A DNA stretch of 64,000 nt, taken from contig NZ_PIUM01000019.1 of NCBI RefSeq assembly GCF_002845745.1, forward strand, positions 1 through 64,000, given 5' to 3'. Shown here piece after piece: positions 10,374 to 18,090 of this stretch; positions within the stretch are counted from its first letter, which is position 1, and each line of letters begins with the position of its first letter. The position numbers and the translations under genes are program-made. The stretch comes from Telmatospirillum siberiense (GTDB taxonomy: Bacteria; Pseudomonadota; Alphaproteobacteria; Rhodospirillales; Magnetospirillaceae). The notes under the pieces were generated by a model that saw only the letters and a program-made list of their open reading frames with translations, ran no database searches and was not told the DNA's origin.

Positions 10374-11258
10374 ATGATCGTTTCAGCAAGCTACCGCACC
10401 GACATCCCGGCTTTTTACGGCCAATGGTTCGAAAACCGCTTCCGCGCCGGTTTCTGCCGGGTGGTCAATCCCTACGGGGGGCCTCCGGCCCGCGTCGCGA
10501 TGAGAGAGGGCGTCGACGGCTACGTTTTCTGGACCCGTCACGCGGGCCCCTTCCTGCCGGCCCTGGCCGAGGTCCGGCGGGCCGGATTGCCTTTCATCGT
10601 TCAATACACCCTGACCGGTTATCCGCGCGCGCTGGAAGAAGGCGTCATCGACGAGGCGACGTCGTTGGCCCTGATCCGCCGCCTGTCGGATGAATACGGC
10701 AGCCGCGCCGTGGTCTGGCGCTACGACCCGATTCTGCTGACCGAACTGACGCCGCCCGAATGGCATGTGCAAAATTTTTCCCGGCTGGCCAGCCGGCTGG
10801 CCGGCGCCGTCGATGAAGTGGTGGCCAGCTTCGTTCAGCCCTATCGCAAGACCGATCGCAATCTCGCCGCCGCCGCGCGCGCCCGGCACTTTTCCTGGTG
10901 GACTCCGCCGGCCTGGGAAAAACGCCAAGCCATCGCCCGCCTGGCCGGCATCGCCCAGGCGCATGGCATGGCTTTGCGCCTGTGCACCCAGCCCGAGTTG
11001 GAAAGTGACGCGGTCGCCGGCGCCCGCTGCATCGACGCCCAGCGTCTCGCCGACCTGTCCGGCCGGCCGATCGAGGCCAAGACCAAGGGAAATCGACCCG
11101 GCTGCCTGTGCTCCGAAAGCCGCGACATCGGCGCCTATGACAGTTGCCCGCAGGGCTGCGTCTATTGCTATGCCGTCGGCTCGCGCAATCGGGCCAAGGA
11201 CCGCTTGCGCGGCCACGACCCGGACGGCGAATTCCTGATTGGACCGGCGCCCTGCTGA
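10374..11258 (+). CDS. DUF1848 family protein with C-terminal Cx3Cx2C cluster
   Basis: A 294-aa protein starting MIVSASYRTDIPAFYGQWFE, the signature start of DUF1848. Two upstream in-frame ATGs (10341, 10356) are possible but less like the family. Near the C-terminus are two Cys in CLCSESRDIGAYDSC and then the radical-SAM-like motif C258-PQG-C262-VY-C265-YAVGSR, so a 4Fe-4S cluster is likely. The family's reaction is unknown. It is divergent from dnaK, about 85 bp from the RpoH-type promoter. The Cys cluster at the C-terminal end, where radical SAM proteins carry theirs at the N-terminal side, is typical of this family. Confidence 0.88.
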   Translation: MIVSASYRTDIPAFYGQWFENRFRAGFCRVVNPYGGPPARVAMREGVDGYVFWTRHAGPFLPALAEVRRAGLPFIVQYTLTGYPRALEEGVIDEATSLALIRRLSDEYGSRAVVWRYDPILLTELTPPEWHVQNFSRLASRLAGAVDEVVASFVQPYRKTDRNLAAAARARHFSWWTPPAWEKRQAIARLAGIAQAHGMALRLCTQPELESDAVAGARCIDAQRLADLSGRPIEAKTKGNRPGCLCSESRDIGAYDSCPQGCVYCYAVGSRNRAKDRLRGHDPDGEFLIGPAPC

Positions 11259-11344
11259 TTTTTTGCTTAGCCCTTTCCACGAGAGGGGGGCTTCTTTAAA
11301 CTTAAGGACTTTCTTCGTCGCCCTCGCAACCTGAACGGACGCCC

Positions 11345-12331
11345 GTGCCCAGCCATCCCCGCCTTTCCATCGTCGTGCCCTTTTTCAACGAATCGCTCAA
11401 TGTCGGGCATTTCTTCGACCGCCTGCTGCCCGTCCTCGCCAGCCAGGACCTGAGCTGGGAAATCATCTGCGTCAACGACGGCAGCCGCGACGACACCCTG
11501 GACCGGCTGATCGAGGCGCATCGGCACGAACCCAGGATCAAGGTGCTGGATCTTTCCCGCAACTTCGGCAAGGAACAGGCGCTGTCGGCCGGCCTGAGCA
11601 ACGCCCGGGGCGACGCGGTCATCCCCATGGACGCCGATCTGCAGCATCCGCCCGAGCTCATTCCGCAATTCCTGGAGAAATGGCGCGAAGGCTATGACGT
11701 GGTCTATGCGATACGCCGCCAGCGGACGGGGCAAAGCCTGCTCAGCCGTGCCCAGGCCAAGGCGTTCTACTGGCTGTTCGACAAGCTTTCCGACGTCCCG
11801 CTGCCCCGCGAGGTCGGGGATTTCCGGCTGCTCGACCGCAAGGTGGTCGACGTCATCAATGCCATGCCCGAACGGACCCGCTTCATGAAAGGCATCTTCG
11901 CCTGGGTCGGGTTCCGTCAGGTCGGCATCCCCTATGAGCAGGAGGAACGGCTCTACGGCGAAAGCAAATGGGGCATGATGAAACTGATGTCCTTCGCCTT
12001 CGACGGCCTGGTCGCCTTTTCCGATTATCCCTTGCGCATCTGGGCCGTGGTCGGTTCGGTCATCTCGGGCTTCGCCTTCCTCTATATCGTCATCCGGCTG
12101 ATCAAGACGCTCGTCTACGGCATCGACGTTCCCGGCTATGAATCGATCATCGTCATCATGCTGTTCCTGGGCGGCGTGCAATTGATCACGCTGGGCATCA
12201 TCGGCCATTATCTCGGCCGCGTTTTCAATGAGGTCAAGGGACGCCCCTTGTTCATCATCCGCAGCCGCATCGGCCTGGGCGACGACGCCGAGGGGCCGGG
12301 ACAGGCCGGCCGGGTCAGGCGCGACGTCTAG
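11345..12331 (+). CDS. Family 2 glycosyltransferase, polyprenyl-phosphate type (ArnC/GtrB-like)
   Basis: A 328-aa membrane-anchored GT2. The catalytic GT-A domain (about 1-225) has LSIVVPFFNESLNVGHFFD, ICVNDGSRDDT, the DxD region PMDADLQHPPEL and the GESKWG motif near 205. Two C-terminal transmembrane helices follow (about 232-258 and 270-295). This architecture transfers a sugar to undecaprenyl phosphate for later use outside the inner membrane. GTG start; the ribosome site is weak. The last codon and stop lie in a CTAGTGCATT repeat. The sugar cannot be told from sequence. Confidence 0.9.
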   Translation: MPSHPRLSIVVPFFNESLNVGHFFDRLLPVLASQDLSWEIICVNDGSRDDTLDRLIEAHRHEPRIKVLDLSRNFGKEQALSAGLSNARGDAVIPMDADLQHPPELIPQFLEKWREGYDVVYAIRRQRTGQSLLSRAQAKAFYWLFDKLSDVPLPREVGDFRLLDRKVVDVINAMPERTRFMKGIFAWVGFRQVGIPYEQEERLYGESKWGMMKLMSFAFDGLVAFSDYPLRIWAVVGSVISGFAFLYIVIRLIKTLVYGIDVPGYESIIVIMLFLGGVQLITLGIIGHYLGRVFNEVKGRPLFIIRSRIGLGDDAEGPGQAGRVRRDV

Positions 12332-12340
12332 TGCATTCGG
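12328..12340. repeat. CTAGTGCATT element, copy 2
   Basis: CTAGTGCATTCGG overlaps the end of the GT2 gene, and its TAG is the stop codon. Compare 4492 and 38777. Confidence 0.5.
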
Positions 12341-12368
12341 ATTTTCACCACTGGCGGCACCTTTCGAC

Positions 12369-12578
12369 TTAAATGAAAGATGCCGTCCGGCCCGCTTCCT
12401 TTTCAGGTGACATGCCCGACCGGAAATCGATGCATCGCCCGTTCTTTTCCCAATCCCGATAACGGGTCGGATCGGGGCGTTCAGGGACGATCTTCTCCAC
12501 GGGTGACGGATTGACGGCCGTCCCCGCCGGGGTTTTCCTGTCCGGCGAGGGCAATGGCCGGGGTTTCTCCTGCGCCAC
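12369..12578 (-). CDS. DUF1674 protein (succinate dehydrogenase assembly factor 4 family)
   Basis: A 69-aa protein whose core PERPDPTRYRDWEKNGRCIDF (residues 32-52) is the DUF1674/SDHAF4 signature. In mitochondria and alphaproteobacteria this family binds flavinylated SdhA during complex II assembly. The start is GTG at 12578, preceded by GGAGG with 6-nt spacing. It is adjacent to and divergent from rsmB, a neighbourhood often seen in alphaproteobacteria. Two oddities: Arg41 stands where Gly is usual (RYGDWE), and 17 residues follow the normal end at IDF. The gene is easy to miss inside a longer spurious open frame. Confidence 0.88.
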   Translation of the reverse strand: MAQEKPRPLPSPDRKTPAGTAVNPSPVEKIVPERPDPTRYRDWEKNGRCIDFRSGMSPEKEAGRTASFI

Positions 12579-12630
12579 AAGAAGCCTCCATTTTATTTTC
12601 GGCGACCATGCCGAACCGGGATTCAAAAGA

Positions 12631-12678
12631 ACACAGATGAACGCAGATTTAAACGGATGAAAGCAGAGATGAACACGG
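12631..12678. repeat. GATGAACRCAGAT-type degenerate repeat at the rsmB start
   Basis: The stretch contains ACACAGATGAACGCAGAT, then AAACGGATGAAAGCAGAGATGAACACGG: repeated GATGAA and CAGA words. This resembles the widespread intergenic repeat seen in many proteobacterial genomes. Both candidate start codons of rsmB (12657 and 12669) fall inside it. Confidence 0.45.
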
Positions 12679-13958
12679 CCGCCGCAATCCCCGGCGATGC
12701 CCGCCATGCGGTCCTCGATGCGCTTGGCAAGATCCTGCGCCGCAATCTCGCCCTCGACGAGGCTTTGCATGTGAACGGCCTGGAAGAGCGGGACCGGGGC
12801 TTCGCCCGGCTGCTCTTGGCCACCACTCTGCGACGCCTGGGACAGATCGACGCGCTGATCGCCCACTGCCTGGAGCATCCGTTGCCGGTCAAGGCGGTAA
12901 CGGTCCAGGACATTCTCAGGCTGGGGACCGCCCAATTGCTGTTTCTCGACGTCGCCGCCCATGCCGCCGTCGACACCGCCGTCCGGTTGGCCAAGGATGC
13001 CGGACAGACGGCCCATGTGAAGCTGGTCAACGCCGTGCTGCGCCGGCTGGGCCGGGAAGGCCCGGCCTTGAGCGCCGCACAGGACGCCGCGCGGCTCAAT
13101 ACGCCTGCCTGGCTTTGGGAAAGCTGGACCGCCGCCTATGGCGAGCCGTCTTGCCGGGCCATCGCCATCGCCCACCTGACCGAAGCGCCGCTCGATATCA
13201 GCGTGTCCAGGGATCCGGAGTCCTGGGCCGAAAGGCTGGACGCCGCGATTTTGCCCACCGGGACCTTGCGCCGCCCGGCCGGCGGCGCAATCGCCCATCT
13301 GCCCGGTTACGACGAGGGGGACTGGTGGGTGCAGGACGCCGCCGCCGCCCTTCCCGCCCGTCTGCTGGGCGATGTCCGGGGCAAACGCATCGCCGACCTC
13401 TGCGCCGCCCCGGGGGGCAAGACGGCACAATTGGCGGCGGCCGGGGCCCATGTCACTGCCCTCGACCGGTCTGCCAAACGCCTGGAGCGCTTGCAGGCCA
13501 ACCTGGCCCGCCTGCGTCTTGCGGCCGACGTCGAGACCACCGACGCCACGTCCTGGCGTCCCGACACACCCGTCGACGGCGTGCTTCTCGATGCTCCTTG
13601 CTCGGCCACCGGCACATTGCGCCGTCATCCCGACGCCTCCTGGCTGAAACGGCCGGAGGACGTCGCCAAGTTGACCGCGACCCAAAGCCGGTTGCTCGCC
13701 GCGGCGGTCGAGATGGTGGCTCCCGGCGGCCTGATCGTCTATTGCACCTGCTCGCTGCAGCCGGAAGAGGGGATCGATCAAGTCGAGGCCCTGCTGGCCG
13801 GCGGCGCTCCGCTCCGACGCCGGCCGATCACGCCCTCCGAGGTTGGCGGTCTCGTGGAATTGATCACGCCCGCCGGCGATCTTCGCAGCCTGCCCTGCCA
13901 TCTTGGTGAAAAAGGTGGTATGGACGGGTTCTTTGCGGCCCGCCTGGAAAGATTATGA
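12657..13958 (+). CDS. rsmB: 16S rRNA m5C967 methyltransferase
   Basis: A 433-aa protein with an N-terminal NusB-like RNA-binding domain (about 8-140, ending HVKLVNAVLRRL) and a C-terminal SAM-dependent domain. The SAM motif is ADLCAAPGGKTAQLAA (about 247-262). The two cysteines typical of m5C RNA methyltransferases are Cys315 (DAPCSATG) and the nucleophile Cys365 (YCTCSLQPEEG). Start could be 12657 or the ATG at 12669 (MNTAAAIPG); both lie in a repeat. The stop overlaps gmhB by 4 bp (ATGA). Confidence 0.95.
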   Translation: MKAEMNTAAAIPGDARHAVLDALGKILRRNLALDEALHVNGLEERDRGFARLLLATTLRRLGQIDALIAHCLEHPLPVKAVTVQDILRLGTAQLLFLDVAAHAAVDTAVRLAKDAGQTAHVKLVNAVLRRLGREGPALSAAQDAARLNTPAWLWESWTAAYGEPSCRAIAIAHLTEAPLDISVSRDPESWAERLDAAILPTGTLRRPAGGAIAHLPGYDEGDWWVQDAAAALPARLLGDVRGKRIADLCAAPGGKTAQLAAAGAHVTALDRSAKRLERLQANLARLRLAADVETTDATSWRPDTPVDGVLLDAPCSATGTLRRHPDASWLKRPEDVAKLTATQSRLLAAAVEMVAPGGLIVYCTCSLQPEEGIDQVEALLAGGAPLRRRPITPSEVGGLVELITPAGDLRSLPCHLGEKGGMDGFFAARLERL

Positions 13959-14545
13959 GCCCTCCGAAGCCCAATTCCCGCCGTTTCGTCCTTCTCGATC
14001 GGGACGGAACCGTGAATGTCGAATGCGACTATCTGTCCCATCCCGACCAACTGGTCCTGCTGCCCGGCGCCGGACAAGGATTGCGGAAACTCCGCAGGCT
14101 AGGCTTCGGCCTCGTCGTGCTGACCAACCAATCCGGCGTCGCCCGTGGTTATTTCGATTTGGAAACGGTGTCACGGGTCCATGAACGCCTGCGCGCCATG
14201 CTGCAAGACGAAGGCGTCACCCTCGACGGCATCTATCTTTGTCCGCATGGACCGGATGACGATTGCCCCTGCCGCAAGCCACGGACCGGCATGGTCGATC
14301 AGGCCGTCGCCGAACACGGTTTCGATCCCCGCCAGGCTTTCATGATCGGAGACAAGGCGGTCGACGTCGATCTCGGCCACGCGGTGGGCGCCACCCCCAT
14401 CCTGGTCCGGACCGGATGGGGCGCCGAGGCGGAGCGCGAGGCGAAATGCGCGCCCGCGGTCATTCTTGATGACCTGGCTGGCGCCGCCGATTGGATCGAA
14501 CGATCGATCGGCACGACCAAACCCAAGGAAACTTCCGCATCATGA
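13955..14545 (+). CDS. gmhB: D-glycero-D-manno-heptose 1,7-bisphosphate 7-phosphatase
   Basis: A 196-aa HAD phosphatase of the histidinol-phosphatase/GmhB group. The nucleophile and acid/base are Asp15 and Asp17 (LLDRDGTVN). TNQSGVARGY is motif II. The zinc-binding set Cys96, His98, Cys104, Cys106 (CPHGPDDDCPCRKP) is complete. IGDKAVDVDLG is motif IV. GmhB makes the ADP-heptose precursor for the LPS inner core. Start and stop codons overlap rsmB and the following GT2 (ATGA both times), so translation is coupled. Other heptose genes are not in the window. Confidence 0.92.
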   Translation: MSPPKPNSRRFVLLDRDGTVNVECDYLSHPDQLVLLPGAGQGLRKLRRLGFGLVVLTNQSGVARGYFDLETVSRVHERLRAMLQDEGVTLDGIYLCPHGPDDDCPCRKPRTGMVDQAVAEHGFDPRQAFMIGDKAVDVDLGHAVGATPILVRTGWGAEAEREAKCAPAVILDDLAGAADWIERSIGTTKPKETSAS

Positions 14546-15291
14546 AACTATCCGCCCTGGTCGTCGTCCATAACGAGGAGGCCCGTCTGCAGGCCTGCCT
14601 GGAAAAGCTGGGCTTCGCCGATGAAATCGTCGTCGTGCTCGACAAATGCACCGACGGCAGCAAAGCCATCGCCCAACGCTTCACCGACCGTCTGGTCGAG
14701 GGGTCGTGGGAACTGGAGGGTCCGCGGCGCAATGCCGGCATCGAATTCTGCCGGGGCGCGTGGATTTTGGAAGTCGACGCCGACGAACATATTCCGCCCG
14801 AACTCGCCACCGAGATCCACCAGGTCATCGAACGGACCGCGTTCGCCTTTCATATCCTGCTCGTCGACAATTGGATCGGCGATCGCCTGGTCCGCCATGG
14901 CTGGGGCGCATCCTTTGGAAAAGCCGCCTATGCCGGACTGTTCCGCAAGGACGCCAAGCGCTGGGGCAATGAGCGGGTGCATCCCAAACTGACCCTGATC
15001 GGAGCCAAGGGACCCGCGCTCACCCATCGCGTCCAACATTACGTCGATCGTAACATTTCCGATATGATCAGGCGCTTTGACGCCTACACGACGGCCCGCG
15101 CCAAGGATCTGCGAGATTCGGGCAATGCCGGTTCGGGCCTCAACAATGTCCGGCGGATCTTTTCCCGATTCTGGCGGTGCTACGTCCGGGCGAAGGGATG
15201 GCGGGAAGGCGGGCACGGCTTCCTGATCTCGCTGCTGGCGGCCCTCTATCCTTTTGTCTCCTATCTCAAAGCAAAGCACGAAAAAGAATGA
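14542..15291 (+). CDS. Family 2 glycosyltransferase, LPS core type (WaaE/KdtX-like)
   Basis: A 249-aa soluble GT2. It opens MKLSALVVVHNEEARLQACL and has DEIVVVLDKCTDGS, RRNAGIEFCRGAWILEVDADE (the DxD) and the later GNERVHPKL, which match the WaaE/KdtX group adding sugars to heptose or Kdo in the LPS core. A C-terminal amphipathic segment (GFLISLLAALYPFVSYL) may bind the membrane. It overlaps gmhB and the next GT by 4 bp, forming a tight unit. The acceptor is an inference from context. Confidence 0.88.
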   Translation: MKLSALVVVHNEEARLQACLEKLGFADEIVVVLDKCTDGSKAIAQRFTDRLVEGSWELEGPRRNAGIEFCRGAWILEVDADEHIPPELATEIHQVIERTAFAFHILLVDNWIGDRLVRHGWGASFGKAAYAGLFRKDAKRWGNERVHPKLTLIGAKGPALTHRVQHYVDRNISDMIRRFDAYTTARAKDLRDSGNAGSGLNNVRRIFSRFWRCYVRAKGWREGGHGFLISLLAALYPFVSYLKAKHEKE

Positions 15292-16403
15292 TGGCGTCCC
15301 CCTCCTTCCCACATCCGGCCACCATCGTGATGACCGACGACGGCATCACCTTCGATGGAAAGATGAAGGACGAACGCCCCTTGGGCGGTGCCGAAACCGC
15401 CTTCGCCGAATTGGCCGAAACCCTGGCGGCGCGAGGTCATCACGTCTCGGTGTTCTGCCGTTGCGAGGCTCCCCTGATGTGGAAGGGCGTCCGCTGGACG
15501 CCCCTGGACGACGCCAGCCGGAGCATGGGCCTTCCGAGAACGGCCGACCTTTATATCGCCAACCGCTCGAACCATCTGATCGGCCGTTGCGAGGAAGCCC
15601 GCCATCGGGTGTTCTGGATTCACAACCCGGCGAAATATCTGCTGAAGTGGCGTTACCAATGGCCGCTTCTGCGCTATCGCCCGACCATCGTGTTTTCCGG
15701 CCCCAGTCATCTGTCGACCTATCCCGCCTGGGCGGCCGGCGGAGCCCGGGTGGTGATTCCCCTCGGGATCACACCGCTGTTTCTGGGCGCCGCCCGGCGC
15801 GAGACGCCGCCACCGCCGCGCGCCATCTTTCTGTCCAATCCGTTGCGCTCGCTCGACTGGCTGCTCGACGTTTGGGCCGAACGGATCCAGCCCAGGGTTG
15901 CCGGCGCCGAGTTGCACATCTTCGCCGGCAGCAGTATTTACGGCACGACCGGCGCCGCCAAGGCCGAACGCATGGCGCCGATCTTCGATAAAGCCAAGCA
16001 CCTGGCCGATCATGGGGTCGTATTGCGCGGCCCCATTTCCAAAAGCCAATTGGCCGAGGAGATTACCCAGGCGCGCGTCTTCCTCTATCGCGGCGACATC
16101 GGCGAAACCTTCTGCTACGCCGCCGCCGAACCCCAGGCCATGGGCCTTCCCGGCGTCGTCGAGGACATCGCCTGCATGAAGGAGCGGGTGGTGGACAACG
16201 AGACGGGATTCGTCGTCAAGGGCCAGGCCGCCTTCTCCGCCGCCGCGATCCGCCTCCTTTCGGACGACGATCTATGGCTGCGTTTCCACCGGGCCGCCCT
16301 TGAACGGCAAGGATCCTGGACGTGGCAGAACGCGGCCGCCGGGTTCGAAGCCTTGATGGCCGACAACCAGGCAAGCCTCACCGCGCCGCAGCCAACCGCC
16401 TGA
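15288..16403 (+). CDS. Family 4 glycosyltransferase
   Basis: About 371 aa with GT-B fold. The N-terminal half has TIVMTDDGITFDGKMKDERP and the nucleotide-proximal GGAETAFAELAE. The C-terminal half has PLRSLDWLLDVWAE and FCYAAAEPQAMGLPGVV, the usual GT4 donor-binding E-x7-E area. The start is ATG 15288 or the adjacent ATG 15291; the former overlaps the previous stop. Last gene of the rsmB-gmhB-GT2-GT4 run. Its 3' end overlaps the convergent flippase gene by 26 bp. Substrate unknown; an LPS core role fits the neighbours. Confidence 0.85.
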   Translation: MMASPSFPHPATIVMTDDGITFDGKMKDERPLGGAETAFAELAETLAARGHHVSVFCRCEAPLMWKGVRWTPLDDASRSMGLPRTADLYIANRSNHLIGRCEEARHRVFWIHNPAKYLLKWRYQWPLLRYRPTIVFSGPSHLSTYPAWAAGGARVVIPLGITPLFLGAARRETPPPPRAIFLSNPLRSLDWLLDVWAERIQPRVAGAELHIFAGSSIYGTTGAAKAERMAPIFDKAKHLADHGVVLRGPISKSQLAEEITQARVFLYRGDIGETFCYAAAEPQAMGLPGVVEDIACMKERVVDNETGFVVKGQAAFSAAAIRLLSDDDLWLRFHRAALERQGSWTWQNAAAGFEALMADNQASLTAPQPTA

Positions 16404-17892
16404 GCAGCGCGCCGGCCTGGGCCCGCGGATAGGGAAGCAACGCCACCAGCACCGCCAGGACCAATCCGGCGGTGCTGGTGGCCTGGGCCAACCCCGACCA
16501 GACGGACTGGTCGGGGGCCGCCAAGAGCCCCGAACCGCCGAACAGCAAGGCGGTGACCACCATGGGCAGCAAGGTGTCGCGACCCCACCACGCCCCGAGT
16601 TCGCCAGTCAGCAACCGCCGGTGCATCAGCGGGGCTTCGATCAGATAGCAGCCGAGATTGACCGCCAACCAGCCCCAAACCCCCATCAAGGGACCGAAAC
16701 GCGGCACGCCGATTACCAGGGTGGGAAGAAACAGGGTGAGAGCGACGACATTCTTGAAGATGGCGAGTCGTGTCCAGCCGGCTGCGATCTGAAGAACATA
16801 AGGGGTCATCAGGACCGTATTGACCAGCGTGCCCGCGGCAACCCACGGCAGCAGAATGGCCAGCGGATCGACGAGAGGCGACCCCCTCCCCAGCCAAAGC
16901 ATGGTCAAAGGCTTGCCGAAGGTGGCCAGGGCCCCCGCCATCGGCAAGGCCAGAACGGAGATGGTCTGGGCCCATCGATGATATTCACGGGCCAGACCGG
17001 ATCTGTCTCCCCCACTTATCAACCGCGAAAAATGAGGCATCAGGGCCGAGCCGACGGGCTGCGCCACCAGGAGGGTAATCGGCGAGGCGAGCGTAAAGGC
17101 CAGGCTGTAGGCAGCAAACTGATCAAGCGGTATATATTTCGATACCAGAAGCTTGTCCGCCTGTGTCAACAGGGAGGCCAGCATGCCGATGACGAGCGTG
17201 CCAAGCGCGAACCGTCCCACCGAGCGCAATTTCCTTCCATCGAAACGCGGCGACGCGGACGCCTTGGGCATCAGACGCCACAGCCGACGGGCCAGCATGG
17301 CGCTGAAGAGGGCGAAATTGGCGGCCTGCCAGGACAGCAGAAGGGTGATGGACGGAGCGACACCCCACAACAGGACAGCGGCACCGGCCCATTGCAGCGT
17401 GGTGAAGAGAATGCGGAGATTGGTCGCCTGATCCTGACGATGCAGGCCGATAAAGCCGGCGCAGTAGAGATTGTTCGGCCATTGGCAGGCGATGACCAGC
17501 CCCATGAGCCGCAAGGCGCTTGTCACCTCGTCCCGCGGCAGACCACCGGCATTGATCCAATGGCCTCCGATATAGGGCGCGGCGAGATAAACCATCACGC
17601 CGACGAGAGAACCGGTCGCCAGGGAAAGTACTTCGAGACTGCGCAGCAGGTTGCGCATCTCCGAGGCCGTACCCTCCCGACTGCCGAGACGCCCCAACTC
17701 CCGGGCAAGCACCGGGCTCACGCATTGGTCGAGAAAAAGGGTGCTGACCAGGAGCGTGCTGTAGATGCCGACCAGGCCATAGGCCTCCGGCTTCAGCAGG
17801 GCCACATAGACCGGCGTGAAAGCGAACTGCATGACGCCCGACCAGATCCGGGCGAAAATGCTGGCGAAAACGTTGCGACTGACCGAAAGCAT
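16378..17892 (-). CDS. Polysaccharide flippase of the Wzx/PST (MOP) superfamily
   Basis: A 504-aa integral membrane protein with about 12-14 hydrophobic segments. It starts MLSVSRNVFASIFARIWSGV, and QFAFTPVYVALLKPEAYGLVGIY is the typical first Wzx helix region (arom-P-x-YGLVG). It should move undecaprenyl-linked oligosaccharide across the inner membrane. It lies with an asparagine-synthase-like gene and a GT on the minus strand, about 200 bp after them. Stop codon overlaps the convergent GT4. Basis: topology and family motifs. Confidence 0.88.
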   Translation of the reverse strand: MLSVSRNVFASIFARIWSGVMQFAFTPVYVALLKPEAYGLVGIYSTLLVSTLFLDQCVSPVLARELGRLGSREGTASEMRNLLRSLEVLSLATGSLVGVMVYLAAPYIGGHWINAGGLPRDEVTSALRLMGLVIACQWPNNLYCAGFIGLHRQDQATNLRILFTTLQWAGAAVLLWGVAPSITLLLSWQAANFALFSAMLARRLWRLMPKASASPRFDGRKLRSVGRFALGTLVIGMLASLLTQADKLLVSKYIPLDQFAAYSLAFTLASPITLLVAQPVGSALMPHFSRLISGGDRSGLAREYHRWAQTISVLALPMAGALATFGKPLTMLWLGRGSPLVDPLAILLPWVAAGTLVNTVLMTPYVLQIAAGWTRLAIFKNVVALTLFLPTLVIGVPRFGPLMGVWGWLAVNLGCYLIEAPLMHRRLLTGELGAWWGRDTLLPMVVTALLFGGSGLLAAPDQSVWSGLAQATSTAGLVLAVLVALLPYPRAQAGALLRRLAAAR

Positions 17893-18061
17893 CGGCTCAG
17901 GCCTGTAGGGTCGTAATGGCGACGCCGACTGTCATTTTGCACATGATGTGAAGAGAGATTCGACTTCGGAACCGTGGCCGATGCACCTCTGGCGCCATTT
18001 CAGGAAATTTTCTCAAAGTTAACGACATGATAAATTTACCTTCCCCCAAAGGTATCCCAAG

Positions 18062-18086
18062 TTTCATTCCGTTTCCGGAAATGAAA
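18062..18086 (-). other. Imperfect hairpin after asnB-like gene
   Basis: Arms TTTCATTTCCG and CGGAATGAAA (minus strand) enclose a GAAA tetraloop, with one bulged base. It lies 5 bp after the asparagine-synthase-like stop. It lacks a U-run, so it may stabilise the 3' end or slow read-through into the flippase gene. The rest of 17893-18090 (198 bp) shows no gene. Confidence 0.4.
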
Positions 18087-18090
18087 TCCA

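Noticed and set aside
12579-13901. Upstream part of the minus-strand frame that contains the DUF1674 gene
   Set aside because: It lies antisense to rsmB and shows no motif. Only the last 69 codons with the GTG start are real.
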